Notes under the pieces: generated by a model
What the model saw: only the letters and a program-made list of their open reading frames with translations
Told to the model about the DNA's origin: nothing
Databases searched by the model: none
Shown: positions 1 to 8,787 of the stretch, piece by piece
Position numbering within the stretch: the first letter of the stretch is position 1
How the letters are laid out: the number at the start of each line of letters is the position of its first letter
From: Ardenticatenaceae bacterium
GTDB taxonomy: Bacteria; Chloroflexota; Anaerolineae; Promineifilales; Promineifilaceae
DNA: 64,000 bases
Reading direction: 5' to 3'
NCBI GenBank assembly: GCA_020634435.1
Contig: JACKBS010000015.1
Location: forward strand, 124,001 to 188,000
Program-made: the position numbers and the translations under genes

Positions 1-2
1 TC

Positions 3-1778
3 ATGCGCGATTTCCGCGCGCACGACATTCCGCTCTCCGTTTGCATTGTGGATATTGATTGGCATCTGGCGGGTTGGACTGGCTACACCTGGCATCGCGA
101 CCGGTTTCCCGATCCGCCTGCCTTCATCCGCTGGCTGCATGAGCAAGGGCTAAAAACCGCCCTTAACCTGCATCCCGCCGACGGGGTTGGCCCGCATGAA
201 GCGCAGTACCAGGCCATGGCCGAGCGGCTGGGCGTTGCCGCCGATGGCGAATTTATCCCCTTCGACATTGCCAACCCCGATTTTGCCAACGCCTACTTTG
301 AACTGCTGCACCATCCCTACGAAGCCGATGGCGTCGATTTTTGGTGGATGGATTGGCAGCAGGGCGAGTTGAGCAGCATGCCAGGCCTGGACCCACTGTG
401 GTGGCTCAACCACCTGCATTTTTATGACATTGCGCGGACGGGGGATAAACGGCCGTTTGTCTTCTCGCGTTGGGGTGGCCTGGGCAACCATCGCTACCCG
501 ATTGGCTTCTCCGGCGACACCTTTGTCGATTGGGACAGCCTTAACTTCCAGCCGTTTTTCACCGCTACCGCCGCCAACGTCGGCTACAGCTGGTGGAGCC
601 ACGACATCGGCGGGCACATGTTTGGCCTGGAAGACCCAGAACTGTACGCACGCTGGGTGCAGTACGGCGTGTTTAGCCCGATCTTCCGGCTGCATAGCAC
701 CAAAATCAAGTACCACGACCGTCGCCCCTGGGGGCAAGATGCCGAGACGCTGGCCGTCACCCGTGAGGCGATGCAGCTGCGCCACGCCCTCATCCCGTAC
801 CTGTACAGCCTCTCCTGGCGCAACGCCACACAGCACCAGGCGCCCATCCGCCCGATGTACCACGACTATCCCGGCCGCGACGAAGCATACCTTTGCCCGC
901 AGCAGTACACCTACGGCCCAGACCTCATCGCCGCACCGCACACCACGCCCGCCGACCCGGACACGCGGCTCAGCCGCCAGGTGGTCTGGCTGCCGCCGGG
1001 CACCTGGCATCACTTCTTTACCGGTGAACAGTTTGAAGGGGACAGCTGGCAGGTGCAATACGGCCGTCTCCAAGACATCCCCCTCTTTGCCAAAGCCGGG
1101 GCGATTGTTCCGCTGGGGCCAAAAGTTGGCTGGGGCGGCCTGGACAACCCCGAGGTGATCGATCTACACTGCTTTGCTGGAGCATCGGGTGAATTTACCC
1201 TGTACGAAGATGATGGCGAATCGCTGGCCTACCAGCAGGGCAGCTACGCCCTCACCACCTACCGGCAAGACTGGCAAGAGGATGAGATGGTGGTGACGAT
1301 AACGGCCGTTTCTGGTGATCCCACCCACGTGCCCAACAATCGTCAATACCGCCTGCACCTGCGCGGCATCAGCGGCAGCGCCACCCTCAGCGCCCGGCTC
1401 GATGGCCAATCGGTTGAACTCGATGCGACTTACGACCCAGCCACAGAAAGTTGGCAAACCGCACCCATCACCGTGCCGCCGACGAGTGAGTTGGTGGTGA
1501 AGGGTAACGGCCGTAACCTGCTTAACCCACGCAATCGCCTGCGGGAAAACCTAGAAAAGCTGCTGTGGGCCTTCCGGCTAGAAGTACTCGTCAAGAACGC
1601 CATCGACTACAACCTTGCTGAAGTGATGGCCGATCCCAACTATATGGAGACTTGGGAAGCGCAGCTAAAACCCGCGCACGTACAAGCGTTCCGCGAGCTC
1701 ATCCTGCAAGCAGGCAGCCACACCCTGCCGGAATTTGCTGGCGGGCAAACGGTTCATTGGAATAACAGAGAAAAATAG
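3..1778 (+). CDS. Glycoside hydrolase family 31 (alpha-glucosidase/alpha-xylosidase type), 5' truncated by window edge
   Basis: C-terminal 591 residues of a GH31 retaining alpha-glycosidase, which releases alpha-linked glucose or xylose from oligosaccharides. The segment FWWMDWQQGE (about residues 112-121) carries the family nucleophile aspartate. The stretch IGFSGDTFVDWDSL (about 167-180) matches the family's acid/base region, and WSHDIGGH follows as in GH31 barrels. After the barrel come the proximal and distal beta-sandwich domains and a DUF5110-like tail. Full-length enzymes are usually 700-800 residues, so the N-terminal domain lies outside the window and the ATG at position 3 is probably internal. 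A hairpin terminator follows the stop. Substrate specificity cannot be decided from this fragment. Confidence 0.9.
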   Translation: MRDFRAHDIPLSVCIVDIDWHLAGWTGYTWHRDRFPDPPAFIRWLHEQGLKTALNLHPADGVGPHEAQYQAMAERLGVAADGEFIPFDIANPDFANAYFELLHHPYEADGVDFWWMDWQQGELSSMPGLDPLWWLNHLHFYDIARTGDKRPFVFSRWGGLGNHRYPIGFSGDTFVDWDSLNFQPFFTATAANVGYSWWSHDIGGHMFGLEDPELYARWVQYGVFSPIFRLHSTKIKYHDRRPWGQDAETLAVTREAMQLRHALIPYLYSLSWRNATQHQAPIRPMYHDYPGRDEAYLCPQQYTYGPDLIAAPHTTPADPDTRLSRQVVWLPPGTWHHFFTGEQFEGDSWQVQYGRLQDIPLFAKAGAIVPLGPKVGWGGLDNPEVIDLHCFAGASGEFTLYEDDGESLAYQQGSYALTTYRQDWQEDEMVVTITAVSGDPTHVPNNRQYRLHLRGISGSATLSARLDGQSVELDATYDPATESWQTAPITVPPTSELVVKGNGRNLLNPRNRLRENLEKLLWAFRLEVLVKNAIDYNLAEVMADPNYMETWEAQLKPAHVQAFRELILQAGSHTLPEFAGGQTVHWNNREK

Positions 1779-1815
1779 GGGGAAAGTTGGCTCAACCCCA
1801 CCTGAGTTAGCAAAT

Positions 1816-1850
1816 GAGGTGTGCAAGTTTTGACCTGCGCACCTCGTTTT
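1816..1850 (+). terminator. Hairpin terminator after GH31 gene
   Basis: Arms GAGGTGTGC and GCGCACCTC (one mismatch) flank a loop and are followed by CGTTTT. The site lies 37 bases after the GH31 stop and just before the end of the convergent protease gene. Confidence 0.6.
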
Positions 1851-1859
1851 ATGCAAAGA

Positions 1860-3898
1860 CTAGGGCTGATTCAGTGCCGCGCTGCGATCCAACGCCGCTG
1901 CGGGCAAATCACCCGATATCACTGGCGGCAGCACCGCCGCCGCGCTGGACTGGAAGGACACATCATCAACAAACAGATTGCTGTTCAAAGAACCATTTGT
2001 GACCGACCGAATTTGTATGCTCACACTCTGCCCCTTGTAAGCACTTAAATTCACCACGTGTTTGACCCAGCCACCGGTGCTGGTGGATTGGCATAAATTA
2101 TATTCATTTACTACCTGGCTACCGTTGATTATGACTCTTCCATAATCATTTCCACAATTGTCCTCTGAAGCGATCCAATGCCAGTAAGCTAAATAAGGAT
2201 AGGCAGAAGAAATAACCGCTGTCTGCTGAATGTAAGAAATATCATTAATATCTCCACCCAGCCAGACCGCCCAGCTACCGCCATGCGGCGTCACCCCAAC
2301 GGGGAAATTTGAAGAACTCAGAATGAGATCCCAGCCGTTGTTTGAGTATTCTGTCCAACCAGTCGGGCCGCTTTCAAAACCAGGGTTCACCAAGGACGCC
2401 ACAGGCATAGAAGTTCCCACGATAGGCAGGTAGACTTTCATATCCAGAGGTGCTGTATTTAATGCGTTGAAGGCATCCACAATCCCTGCGCCACATTGAC
2501 TGGTATTACAGTTGCTCCCGCTGGGAAACGGCCGTGCTGTCAACTGCAAATGAATGAGAAGTTCAACAGGCGTCATCCCTGGATTCTGGCCCATTATCAG
2601 CGAGGCTAACCCAGCCACATGCGGCGCAGCCATGCTGGTGCCCTGGTAGTAGGCGTAGCTGTTGTCATTAGCGGGTGTCGTCGCACCGCCATCTAGAGTT
2701 GAGAGGACACCATTGGCCGCAATTGTGGTCTCACCGCCAGGAGCGGTCACCTCAACGGTCGATCCATAGTTGCTGTAGAAAGCGCGATTGCCTTGCCGGT
2801 CATTCGAGGCCACAGTGATGACCCCCGCGCAACTCGCCGGGGAGTAACCGCTGGCATCAGCATTATCATTGCCCGCAGCTACCACAACTGCCGTTCCGCC
2901 GCCACAATCGCATCAATGGCATCCTGCTCTACGTCGGAGCATGAACCAAGTCCGCCCAGGCTCATGTTGATCACGTCGGCCGGGTTGGCATTGACCGGCA
3001 CGCCAGGAACGGGCAAACCAGCCGCCCAGCGCATCCCATCCACAATGTCGGACGTGTAACCGCCACATTTGCCCAGTACACGCACCGGCAAAATTTTGGC
3101 ATTCCAGTTTACTCCGGCAACACCAATGCCATTGTTGCTGGCTGCACCGATGGTGCCCGCTACATGTGTACCGTGCCATGAACTGCTTTGTGCCGAATGA
3201 ATGCCACCGCATTCATTGGCTAGAATCCAATCACCAGGATCAGCGGGGCTGCTATCACGGCCGTCGCCATCATTGGCCACAAACGTATCGTCAATAAAAT
3301 CATAACCAGCCACGGTCCGCCCAGCCAGGTCGGTGTGGTTAAGGATGCCCGTATCAACCACTGCCACCACAATCGAGCTGCTGCCCGTGGTAATGTTCCA
3401 GGCCGCAGGCAAGTTTAGCCCCTCCGAGGACCCAGCCACATAGTTGTAATGCCATTGGTTGCCAAATTGCGGGTCGTTGGGGGTTAAAAGCGGTGCCGCC
3501 ACATGAATAGGCGCATCGCCAATGGCCTGGCGCATGTAATCTGGTTCAGCATAAGCAATCCCTGGCTGTTGAGACATCTCAGCCGCCAATGCTTCAGCCT
3601 CCGCTGCGGACAGTGCCACAGGCAGCTTGAGCACATGCGCATCGCCAGACATAGCCCGCACGTATTGCAAATCGGTTCCTGTAGCTGCGCTGAGCTGTTG
3701 AATACGGCCGTCTAGCGCTGCTTCCGCAATCTTGTTCCCCGTCGTTTCATCAGCGAACTGCACAATCATCTGTCGAACGGGCAGCCCTGCCGAAACTGGC
3801 TCAATTGTTTGGGCTGTTAAACCACCCTGAACATTTACTATAATGACACAAAAAGCAAAAAGTAGAATCCCAAACACATGTTTCTTGAACATTTTCAC
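1860..3898 (-). CDS. Secreted subtilisin-like serine protease (S8), single-base frameshift near 2896
   Basis: Extracellular S8 peptidase. The first part (3898-2879) has a signal peptide, an inhibitor-I9-like propeptide (about residues 40-125), catalytic Asp in VDTGI (residue 182) and His in HGTHVAGT (residue 242). The second part (2885-1860) continues with VAAGNDN and the catalytic Ser in GTSMAAPHVAG, then a KVYLPIVG linker and a C-terminal jelly-roll-like domain starting NPGFESG. The two parts are in different frames. Adding one G to the GG at 2896-2897 restores A-A-G-T-A-V-V-V-A-A-G-N and a 679-residue protein with all three catalytic residues. This is therefore either a recent frameshift or a sequence error. 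It converges on the GH31 gene; a weak gap separates it from queA. Confidence 0.85.
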
Positions 3899-4043
3899 TC
3901 CTTACGAATTTAGAAAGTAAAAACCGAGAACTGCCAACTAGTAAAGCCACTATAACAGATTCATTTCAGCGAATCTATAGCCCATAACACAAATCCAAAA
4001 GTCAGCCAGTTGCAGTTGCCCCCCCATTGCAGGTGGTTACAAT

Positions 4044-5153
4044 ATGGCTATGAATACAGCTGATTTTAACTACTCCCTGCCGACTGAGCTGATTGCCCAA
4101 CGGCCGTTAACCCAACGAGATGCCTCTCGCCTGATGGGGCTGAACCGGGCGAAGGAAACAATTTCCCATCATACCTTTACCGACATTCTGGAATACTTCC
4201 AACCGGGCGATATTTTGGTGGCGAATAACAGCCGCGTCATTCCGGCCCGGCTGTACGGCCGTAAACCCACCGGTGGCAAAGTGGAAATCCTGCTGCTGAG
4301 CGAGGCCGAAAACGGCCGTTGGCACGCCATGGTTGGCGGCAAGCGACTGGACGAGGGCAGCCAGATTCACCTGTTGGACTACGACGAAAATGAAACAGAG
4401 CTGGTGGCGACGGTAACGGCCGTTCTCGATGGCCCGCAGCGCGAACTCAGCTTCAACCAGCCGCTGGATGAGTGGCTGGATAGCATCGGGCACACGCCGC
4501 TGCCGCCCTACATCCACGAAACGCTGGAAGATGACGAACGCTACCAGACCGTCTACTCACGCCCCACAGGTTCAGCCGCTGCGCCAACCGCCGGGCTGCA
4601 CTTCACAGGCGATTTGCTGCTGGCACTGCGCGACAAAGGCGTCATCTTCGAGACGGTGACGCTGCACGTGGGGCTGGACACATTCAAGCCAGTCGAAGCG
4701 GAACGTGTGGAAGGACACACCATTCACAGCGAATGGGCCAGCCTGTCGCCAGAAACGGCCAAACGGATCAACGAGGCCAAGCTTGCGGGCGGACGGCTGA
4801 TTGCCGTCGGCACCACCTCGGTGCGTACGCTGGAAACTGGCGCACTGCGTTCGGCCGGAATCAATGGCCCTTTGCAAACCATCAGCGCCCGCGATGCCAG
4901 CGGCGAGACGAGTGGCTTTTGTCCGTGGAAGCCCGTCTCAGCCTTCAGCGGCCCCACCGACCTGTTTATCTACCCTGGTTACAAATATCGCGCCGTTGAT
5001 GCGATGATCACCAATTTTCACCTGCCCCAATCCAGCCTGCTCATGCTGGTTGCCGCCTTTGCCGGGCGCGATTTAATGCTGCGGGCATATGAAACGGCCG
5101 TTGCCGAGCAGTATCGCTTCTTTTCCTTTGGCGATGCCATGCTCATCCTGTAA
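4044..5153 (+). CDS. queA: S-adenosylmethionine:tRNA ribosyltransferase-isomerase
   Basis: Transfers and isomerises the ribose of S-adenosylmethionine onto 7-aminomethyl-deazaguanine in tRNA to give epoxyqueuosine, the penultimate step of queuosine synthesis. The 369-residue length is normal. Family blocks are visible: FNYSLPTELIAQRPL at the start, LVANNSRVIPARL, the PTAGLHFT segment near the middle and TDLFIYPGYKYRAVDAMITNFHLP near the end. The ATG at 4044 is supported by AGGTGG at 4031-4036 with a 7-base gap. The PrsW-like gene starts 3 bases after the stop, so the two are probably co-transcribed. Confidence 0.96.
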   Translation: MAMNTADFNYSLPTELIAQRPLTQRDASRLMGLNRAKETISHHTFTDILEYFQPGDILVANNSRVIPARLYGRKPTGGKVEILLLSEAENGRWHAMVGGKRLDEGSQIHLLDYDENETELVATVTAVLDGPQRELSFNQPLDEWLDSIGHTPLPPYIHETLEDDERYQTVYSRPTGSAAAPTAGLHFTGDLLLALRDKGVIFETVTLHVGLDTFKPVEAERVEGHTIHSEWASLSPETAKRINEAKLAGGRLIAVGTTSVRTLETGALRSAGINGPLQTISARDASGETSGFCPWKPVSAFSGPTDLFIYPGYKYRAVDAMITNFHLPQSSLLMLVAAFAGRDLMLRAYETAVAEQYRFFSFGDAMLIL

Positions 5154-5156
5154 CCG

Positions 5157-6151
5157 ATGTCCGAAACGGCCGCTCTTTTCCTCTCGATCCTTGCTGCCAT
5201 TGTGCCCACCTTGCTGTACGTGGGCGTCATCTACTGGGTAGACAGGTACGAGAAGGAACCGTGGTGGCTGCTAACATCGGCTTTTTTGTGGGGGGCTGTG
5301 CCCGGCATCCTGATTGCCCTCTTTTTCAACACGCTGCTCAGCGCACCGCTGCTGCTCATTTTAGGCAATGACTTAGGCATGGCCGCCGCCCCGTCACTCA
5401 TCGGGCCACCTGTCGAGGAATCGGTCAAAGGGCTGGCGCTGGTGGCCATCTTCATCTTCTGGCGCAATGAAATTGATAGCCCGCTAGACGGCATCATCTA
5501 TGGGGCAATCGTCGGCATGGGCTTTGCCATGGTGGAAAATGTTTTCTATTTTGTGGAAACGTTTAACCAGGGTGGATTAGAAGCGTGGGGGGTGAATGTG
5601 GTGCTGCGGGCGGTGCTATTTGGCCTGAACCATGCTCTGTTTAGCAGCTTCACCGGGCTGGGGATTGCCATCGCCCGCCAATCAACCAATCGTGGCGTGC
5701 AAATAGTAATGCCGGTGCTGGGGTGGGCAACGGCCGTTTTCCTCCACTTCCTGCACAATTTTACGGTCACCCTGGGCAACCTCTTCATCTTTCTGGCGCT
5801 GCTGTTTGATTGGGGCGGCGTCTGGCTGGTGCTGATGATTATTCTATGGGCCGTGCTGCAAGAGCGGCGCTGGCTGCGGCACTATCTGGCGGAAGAAGTG
5901 GCCTTGGGCACGCTCACGACCAACGAATTTCTCAGGGCCAGTTCGGGGCGCAAGCGCACCGCCTACCTCATGAAAACGCTGCTAGAGCAGGGTTATCGAG
6001 CCAACCGTCAGGCGTCCCGCTTCTTTTTGCAGTGCAGCCACCTGGCCTACACCAAACATCATTGGAAGCTGTTCCAGGACGAGAAGTCGGCCCAAAAATT
6101 CTCGATTTGCGCCAGGAAATCTACGCCATGGCGCATCAGCTGTACCCATAA
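5157..6151 (+). CDS. PrsW-family intramembrane protease, C-terminal frameshift near 6090
   Basis: Polytopic membrane protein of the PrsW (CPBP-like) intramembrane peptidase group. Visible hallmarks are YWVDRYEKEPW after the first helix, the EE-x3-K motif in PPVEESVKGLA (likely catalytic glutamates), DGIIYGAIVGMGFAMVEN, and a conserved His in GLNHALFSS. The open frame runs on to 6413, but its last 107 residues translate an intergenic repeat and the antisense of the next gene. Adding one G at 6089-6090 gives GPKILDLRQEIYAMAHQLYP and a stop at 6151, for a 331-residue protein. I take 6151 as the true end. The substrate is unknown. Confidence 0.85.
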
Positions 6152-6154
6152 AAA

Positions 6155-6228
6155 CACCGCAGAGTTCGCGGAGAACGCCGAAGTTTTAGACCTCAGCGCC
6201 CTCGGCGCACTCTGCGGTGGAAAGAGGG
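6155..6228. repeat. Imperfect inverted repeat of the CACCGCAGAG type
   Basis: CACCGCAGAGTTCGCGGAG near the left end and CTCGGCGCACTCTGCGGTG near the right end form a long imperfect hairpin. It lies between the convergent PrsW and DUF4342 genes and may also act as a terminator. Confidence 0.65.
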
Positions 6229-6241
6229 TTAGGAAACTGCG

Positions 6242-6615
6242 TTATTCAGTGGCGAGCGTAACTTCAGGTTCTTTTTCTTCAGCCACACGCTCCACGGTAA
6301 TCGTGCAGTCAATCATCAATGCGCCAACGACAGCCACGGCCGCAACAAACGGTGCCCACAGGATGCCCAGGGCGATGCCGGGCAAACCCACGGCCAGCGG
6401 CAGCGACAGGTGAATGTTACGTGCTTCATTTTTAACAACGACACGGCGAACGGCCGTTTCGTGCATTAGCTTCTTGACCATATTCACCAGGTCTTCCCAG
6501 CTGCTACAAATTCCTCCGTCCAGGATTCGCCTTCTTCGGCCACATCTTCTTCATTGATGACTACTTTTTCAGCCATTTCTTCTACTTCTTCGTGCATTTC
6601 ATCTTTTTTTGCCAT
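6242..6615 (-). CDS. DUF4342 domain protein, single-base frameshift near 6497
   Basis: Small acidic protein with a C-terminal membrane segment. The first frame (6615 down to about 6487) starts after an AAGGAG site 7 bases upstream and reads a Glu-rich N-terminus ending SWTEEFVAAG. The second frame reads NMVKKLMHETAVRRVVVKN, then an Ala/Val/Gly-rich hydrophobic stretch, then IDCTITVERVAEE. DUF4342 proteins have exactly this order, with WTEEF followed by LVxxVKKL. Adding one G to GGG at 6496-6498 joins the parts as AAGEDLVNMVKKL and gives 124 residues. The function of the family is not established. Confidence 0.8.
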
Positions 6616-6656
6616 GAAAATACTCCTTAAATTTAATAGGTTGCTTACTAAAACAG

Positions 6657-7216
6657 TTACGAAAGCGCCCGCTCTTGCCGTTCTTTAACCAGCAAATAGA
6701 CACCAAAGGCAATGACACCCAAAGGCAGCAGAGGGTTAAAGCTGCCAAAAATAATCAGCTCAAAGAAAACAGCAAAGCCCATCGCCAACAGCACCATCAG
6801 CCGCATAAAGTTGTAGCCCGTGTGGTGTACGCGATGTCCTGGCTCAAACCGCTTCATGTACATCAGCGCCCAGGCCACAGAACCAATTACCAGCGGCCAG
6901 CTGTAAGCCCATGCCTCAAAATGGTTGGAAAGGTTCATGATGAACAGCAGAATCCCAATCGTAACGAACATCGCACCAGGAACCGCCAGGAAGGACAATG
7001 GCTTTTGCCGTTCTGGGGTGCTGGTGTAGGCGGGCCACAGCAGCATTAAGCCAGGGGCAATTACAAAGCCAGGCCACAACACGTTGATCAACTGAAAATG
7101 GAACACATTGCTAATCAGCAAAACCACACCAATAGCAATAATGCCGTACGCCGGTAAAGCCTGCTGCTTCTGTAGTTTGCCTGCTTCCTCAATTTTAATA
7201 CAGAATCTTCTGACAT
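6657..7216 (-). CDS. Small multi-helix membrane protein (unrecognised), possible N-terminal frameshift
   Basis: About 186 residues with five or six predicted membrane helices (AYGIIAIGVVLLISNVF; AMFVTIGILLFIMNL; SWPLVIGSVAWALMY; LMVLLAMGFAVFFELIIFG; LLPLGVIAFGVYLLV). It resembles LiaF/DUF5668-type membrane modules in general layout only, and I do not assign a function. The uninterrupted frame begins with a GTG at 7223 that overlaps the AAGGAG ribosome site. An ATG at 7216 has ideal spacing from that site and reads MSEDSVLK, and one added A in the A4 run at 7193-7196 puts it in frame with the rest. A frameshift is therefore more likely than the overlapping GTG start. Confidence 0.7.
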
Positions 7217-7511
7217 TTCTCACTCTCCTTGTCTTGCGCTTGATATGCCAGCTTTACGCAGGCTGCACAGGTGAGTTGCGCAATCGAGAGCTTTTTAAGC
7301 GGAACTCATACGACCTACACATTCTCTACACAAAATGAACGACCGACGGCTAAGAGCGTCTTGTTTCGCGGTAATCCTTTTGTAAACAATGGTAAGAAAA
7401 CCGTAACGCAACCGAAAGCGGCCGTTAATGCCTCTCCTTTAACGTAGTCACAGTTGATTCGGAACTTCGGGCAGTCCTCAATCTGCCCCCCAATAAAAGG
7501 AGATGCAACTC

Positions 7512-8672
7512 ATGCAAATTTCTCAGTTTTTGTCCAAAACAACCTCTAGTCAACGCACCAAACGACGTTTCTTTTCGCTCTTTCTGCTGGTAACCTTGCT
7601 CATTTTGGGTGGCAGCGGCCAGGTTTTTGCACGCGGCAACGACGCAACGGCCGTTTACGTGATGAACAATGATGCCACCGCCAACGCCGTCCTGGTGTTT
7701 GAACGGGCCGCAGATGGCACCTTGTCTGAGGCAGGTTCATATCTGACCGGTGGCGTGGGCACCGGCGGTGGGCTTGGCTCCCAAGGCGCAGTGGCTCTGA
7801 GCGACAACGGCCGTTATCTGTTTACCGTCAATGCAGGCAGTAACGAAATCTCTGTCTTTGCCGCTGATGGCACCACCCTGCACCTGACCGACACCGTTCC
7901 TTCCGGCGGCGAGCGCCCCATTAGCCTGACCGTTCACGGCCGTATTTTGTACGTGCTCAATGCGGGCGGCAGCGGCAACATCACCGGTTTCTTTGTGCGT
8001 GGCAACGGCCGTTTATCCCCCATCCACAACGCCACCCAGCACCTGAGCAATAACGGCGTTGGCGATGCCCCTGGCCCGGCGCAAGTTTCCTTCACGCCAG
8101 ACGGCCGTCAGTTGGTCGTGACCGAAAAAGGCAGCAATCTGATTTTGACCTATGCCGTGAGTCGTTCCGGACAGGCTGGCGCAGCGACCATCACCGCCTC
8201 AGAAGGCATAACGCCCTTTGGTTTTGATTTTACCCCTGGGGGTATCATCGTCAGCGAAGCGTTTGGCGGGGCCGCCGATGCCAGTGCCGCTTCTTCCTAC
8301 AACTTTAGCCACGGCACACTGCAAGTGGTGAGCAGTTCGGTTGCCACCACCCAAACGGCCGCTTGCTGGGTCATCGTCACCCCGGATGGTAAATATGCCT
8401 ACACCACCAACACCGGCAGCAGCTCTGTAACTGGACTAAAGGTTAGCCCAAACGGCAGCATTGAACTGCTGGATGCAAACGGCCGTACCGGCGAAACGGG
8501 TGATGGCACCAGCCCCATCGACGCCATCATCAGCAGCGACGGCGCAACCCTGTACGTCCTCAGCGGCGGGGCCAGCATCGTAACCGCCTTCCACATCGCC
8601 GCCGACGGTAGCCTGACCAATTTGGGCCACGTTTCGGTGCCGGTTGGCTCCGTGGGCATCACCGCCAACTAA
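7512..8672 (+). CDS. Secreted lactonase-fold seven-bladed beta-propeller protein
   Basis: Exported protein of the 6-phosphogluconolactonase-like/YVTN propeller superfamily. A signal peptide (KRRFFSLFLLVTLLILGGSGQVFA) is followed by about seven repeats of the type NGRYLFTVNAGSNEISVF, GRILYVLNAGGSGNITGF, DGKYAYTTNTGSSSVTGL and DGATLYVLSGGASIVTAF. A true lactonase activity is uncertain for secreted members, which may bind or scaffold. An AAAAGGAG site at 7495-7502 abuts the first ATG (7503) but is well spaced from the in-frame ATG at 7512, which I choose. Five palindrome octamers fall inside the gene, several encoding the NGR turns of the blades. A strong terminator follows. Confidence 0.85.
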   Translation: MQISQFLSKTTSSQRTKRRFFSLFLLVTLLILGGSGQVFARGNDATAVYVMNNDATANAVLVFERAADGTLSEAGSYLTGGVGTGGGLGSQGAVALSDNGRYLFTVNAGSNEISVFAADGTTLHLTDTVPSGGERPISLTVHGRILYVLNAGGSGNITGFFVRGNGRLSPIHNATQHLSNNGVGDAPGPAQVSFTPDGRQLVVTEKGSNLILTYAVSRSGQAGAATITASEGITPFGFDFTPGGIIVSEAFGGAADASAASSYNFSHGTLQVVSSSVATTQTAACWVIVTPDGKYAYTTNTGSSSVTGLKVSPNGSIELLDANGRTGETGDGTSPIDAIISSDGATLYVLSGGASIVTAFHIAADGSLTNLGHVSVPVGSVGITAN

Positions 8673-8724
8673 ACGCAAAATTACCCACTATTTTTTGAAT
8701 CCTCGTAAGCAGTTCTGAAAAAAC

Positions 8725-8768
8725 AAAAGAAGACGTCCGCTGGTTTGCCAACGGACGTCTTCTTTTTT
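8725..8768. terminator. Bidirectional rho-independent terminator
   Basis: Near-perfect hairpin with arms AAGAAGACGTCCG and CGGACGTCTTCTT and a loop of about 12 bases. A T-run follows on the plus strand and a matching A-run precedes it, so it can serve both the propeller gene (+) and the convergent ArsA-like gene (-). Confidence 0.93.
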
Positions 8769-8787
8769 GTGCTAAAGAAAGATGATT

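Noticed and set aside
150..1073. Long antisense open frame (307 codons) opposite the GH31 gene
   Set aside because: Shadow of a GC-rich gene: low-complexity Val/Gly/Ala protein with no ribosome site and no family, while the plus strand has clear GH31 motifs.
2885..2900. Programmed ribosomal frameshift in the S8 protease
   Set aside because: No slippery heptamer or downstream structure at the junction; similar single-base losses in three nearby genes favour error or mutation.
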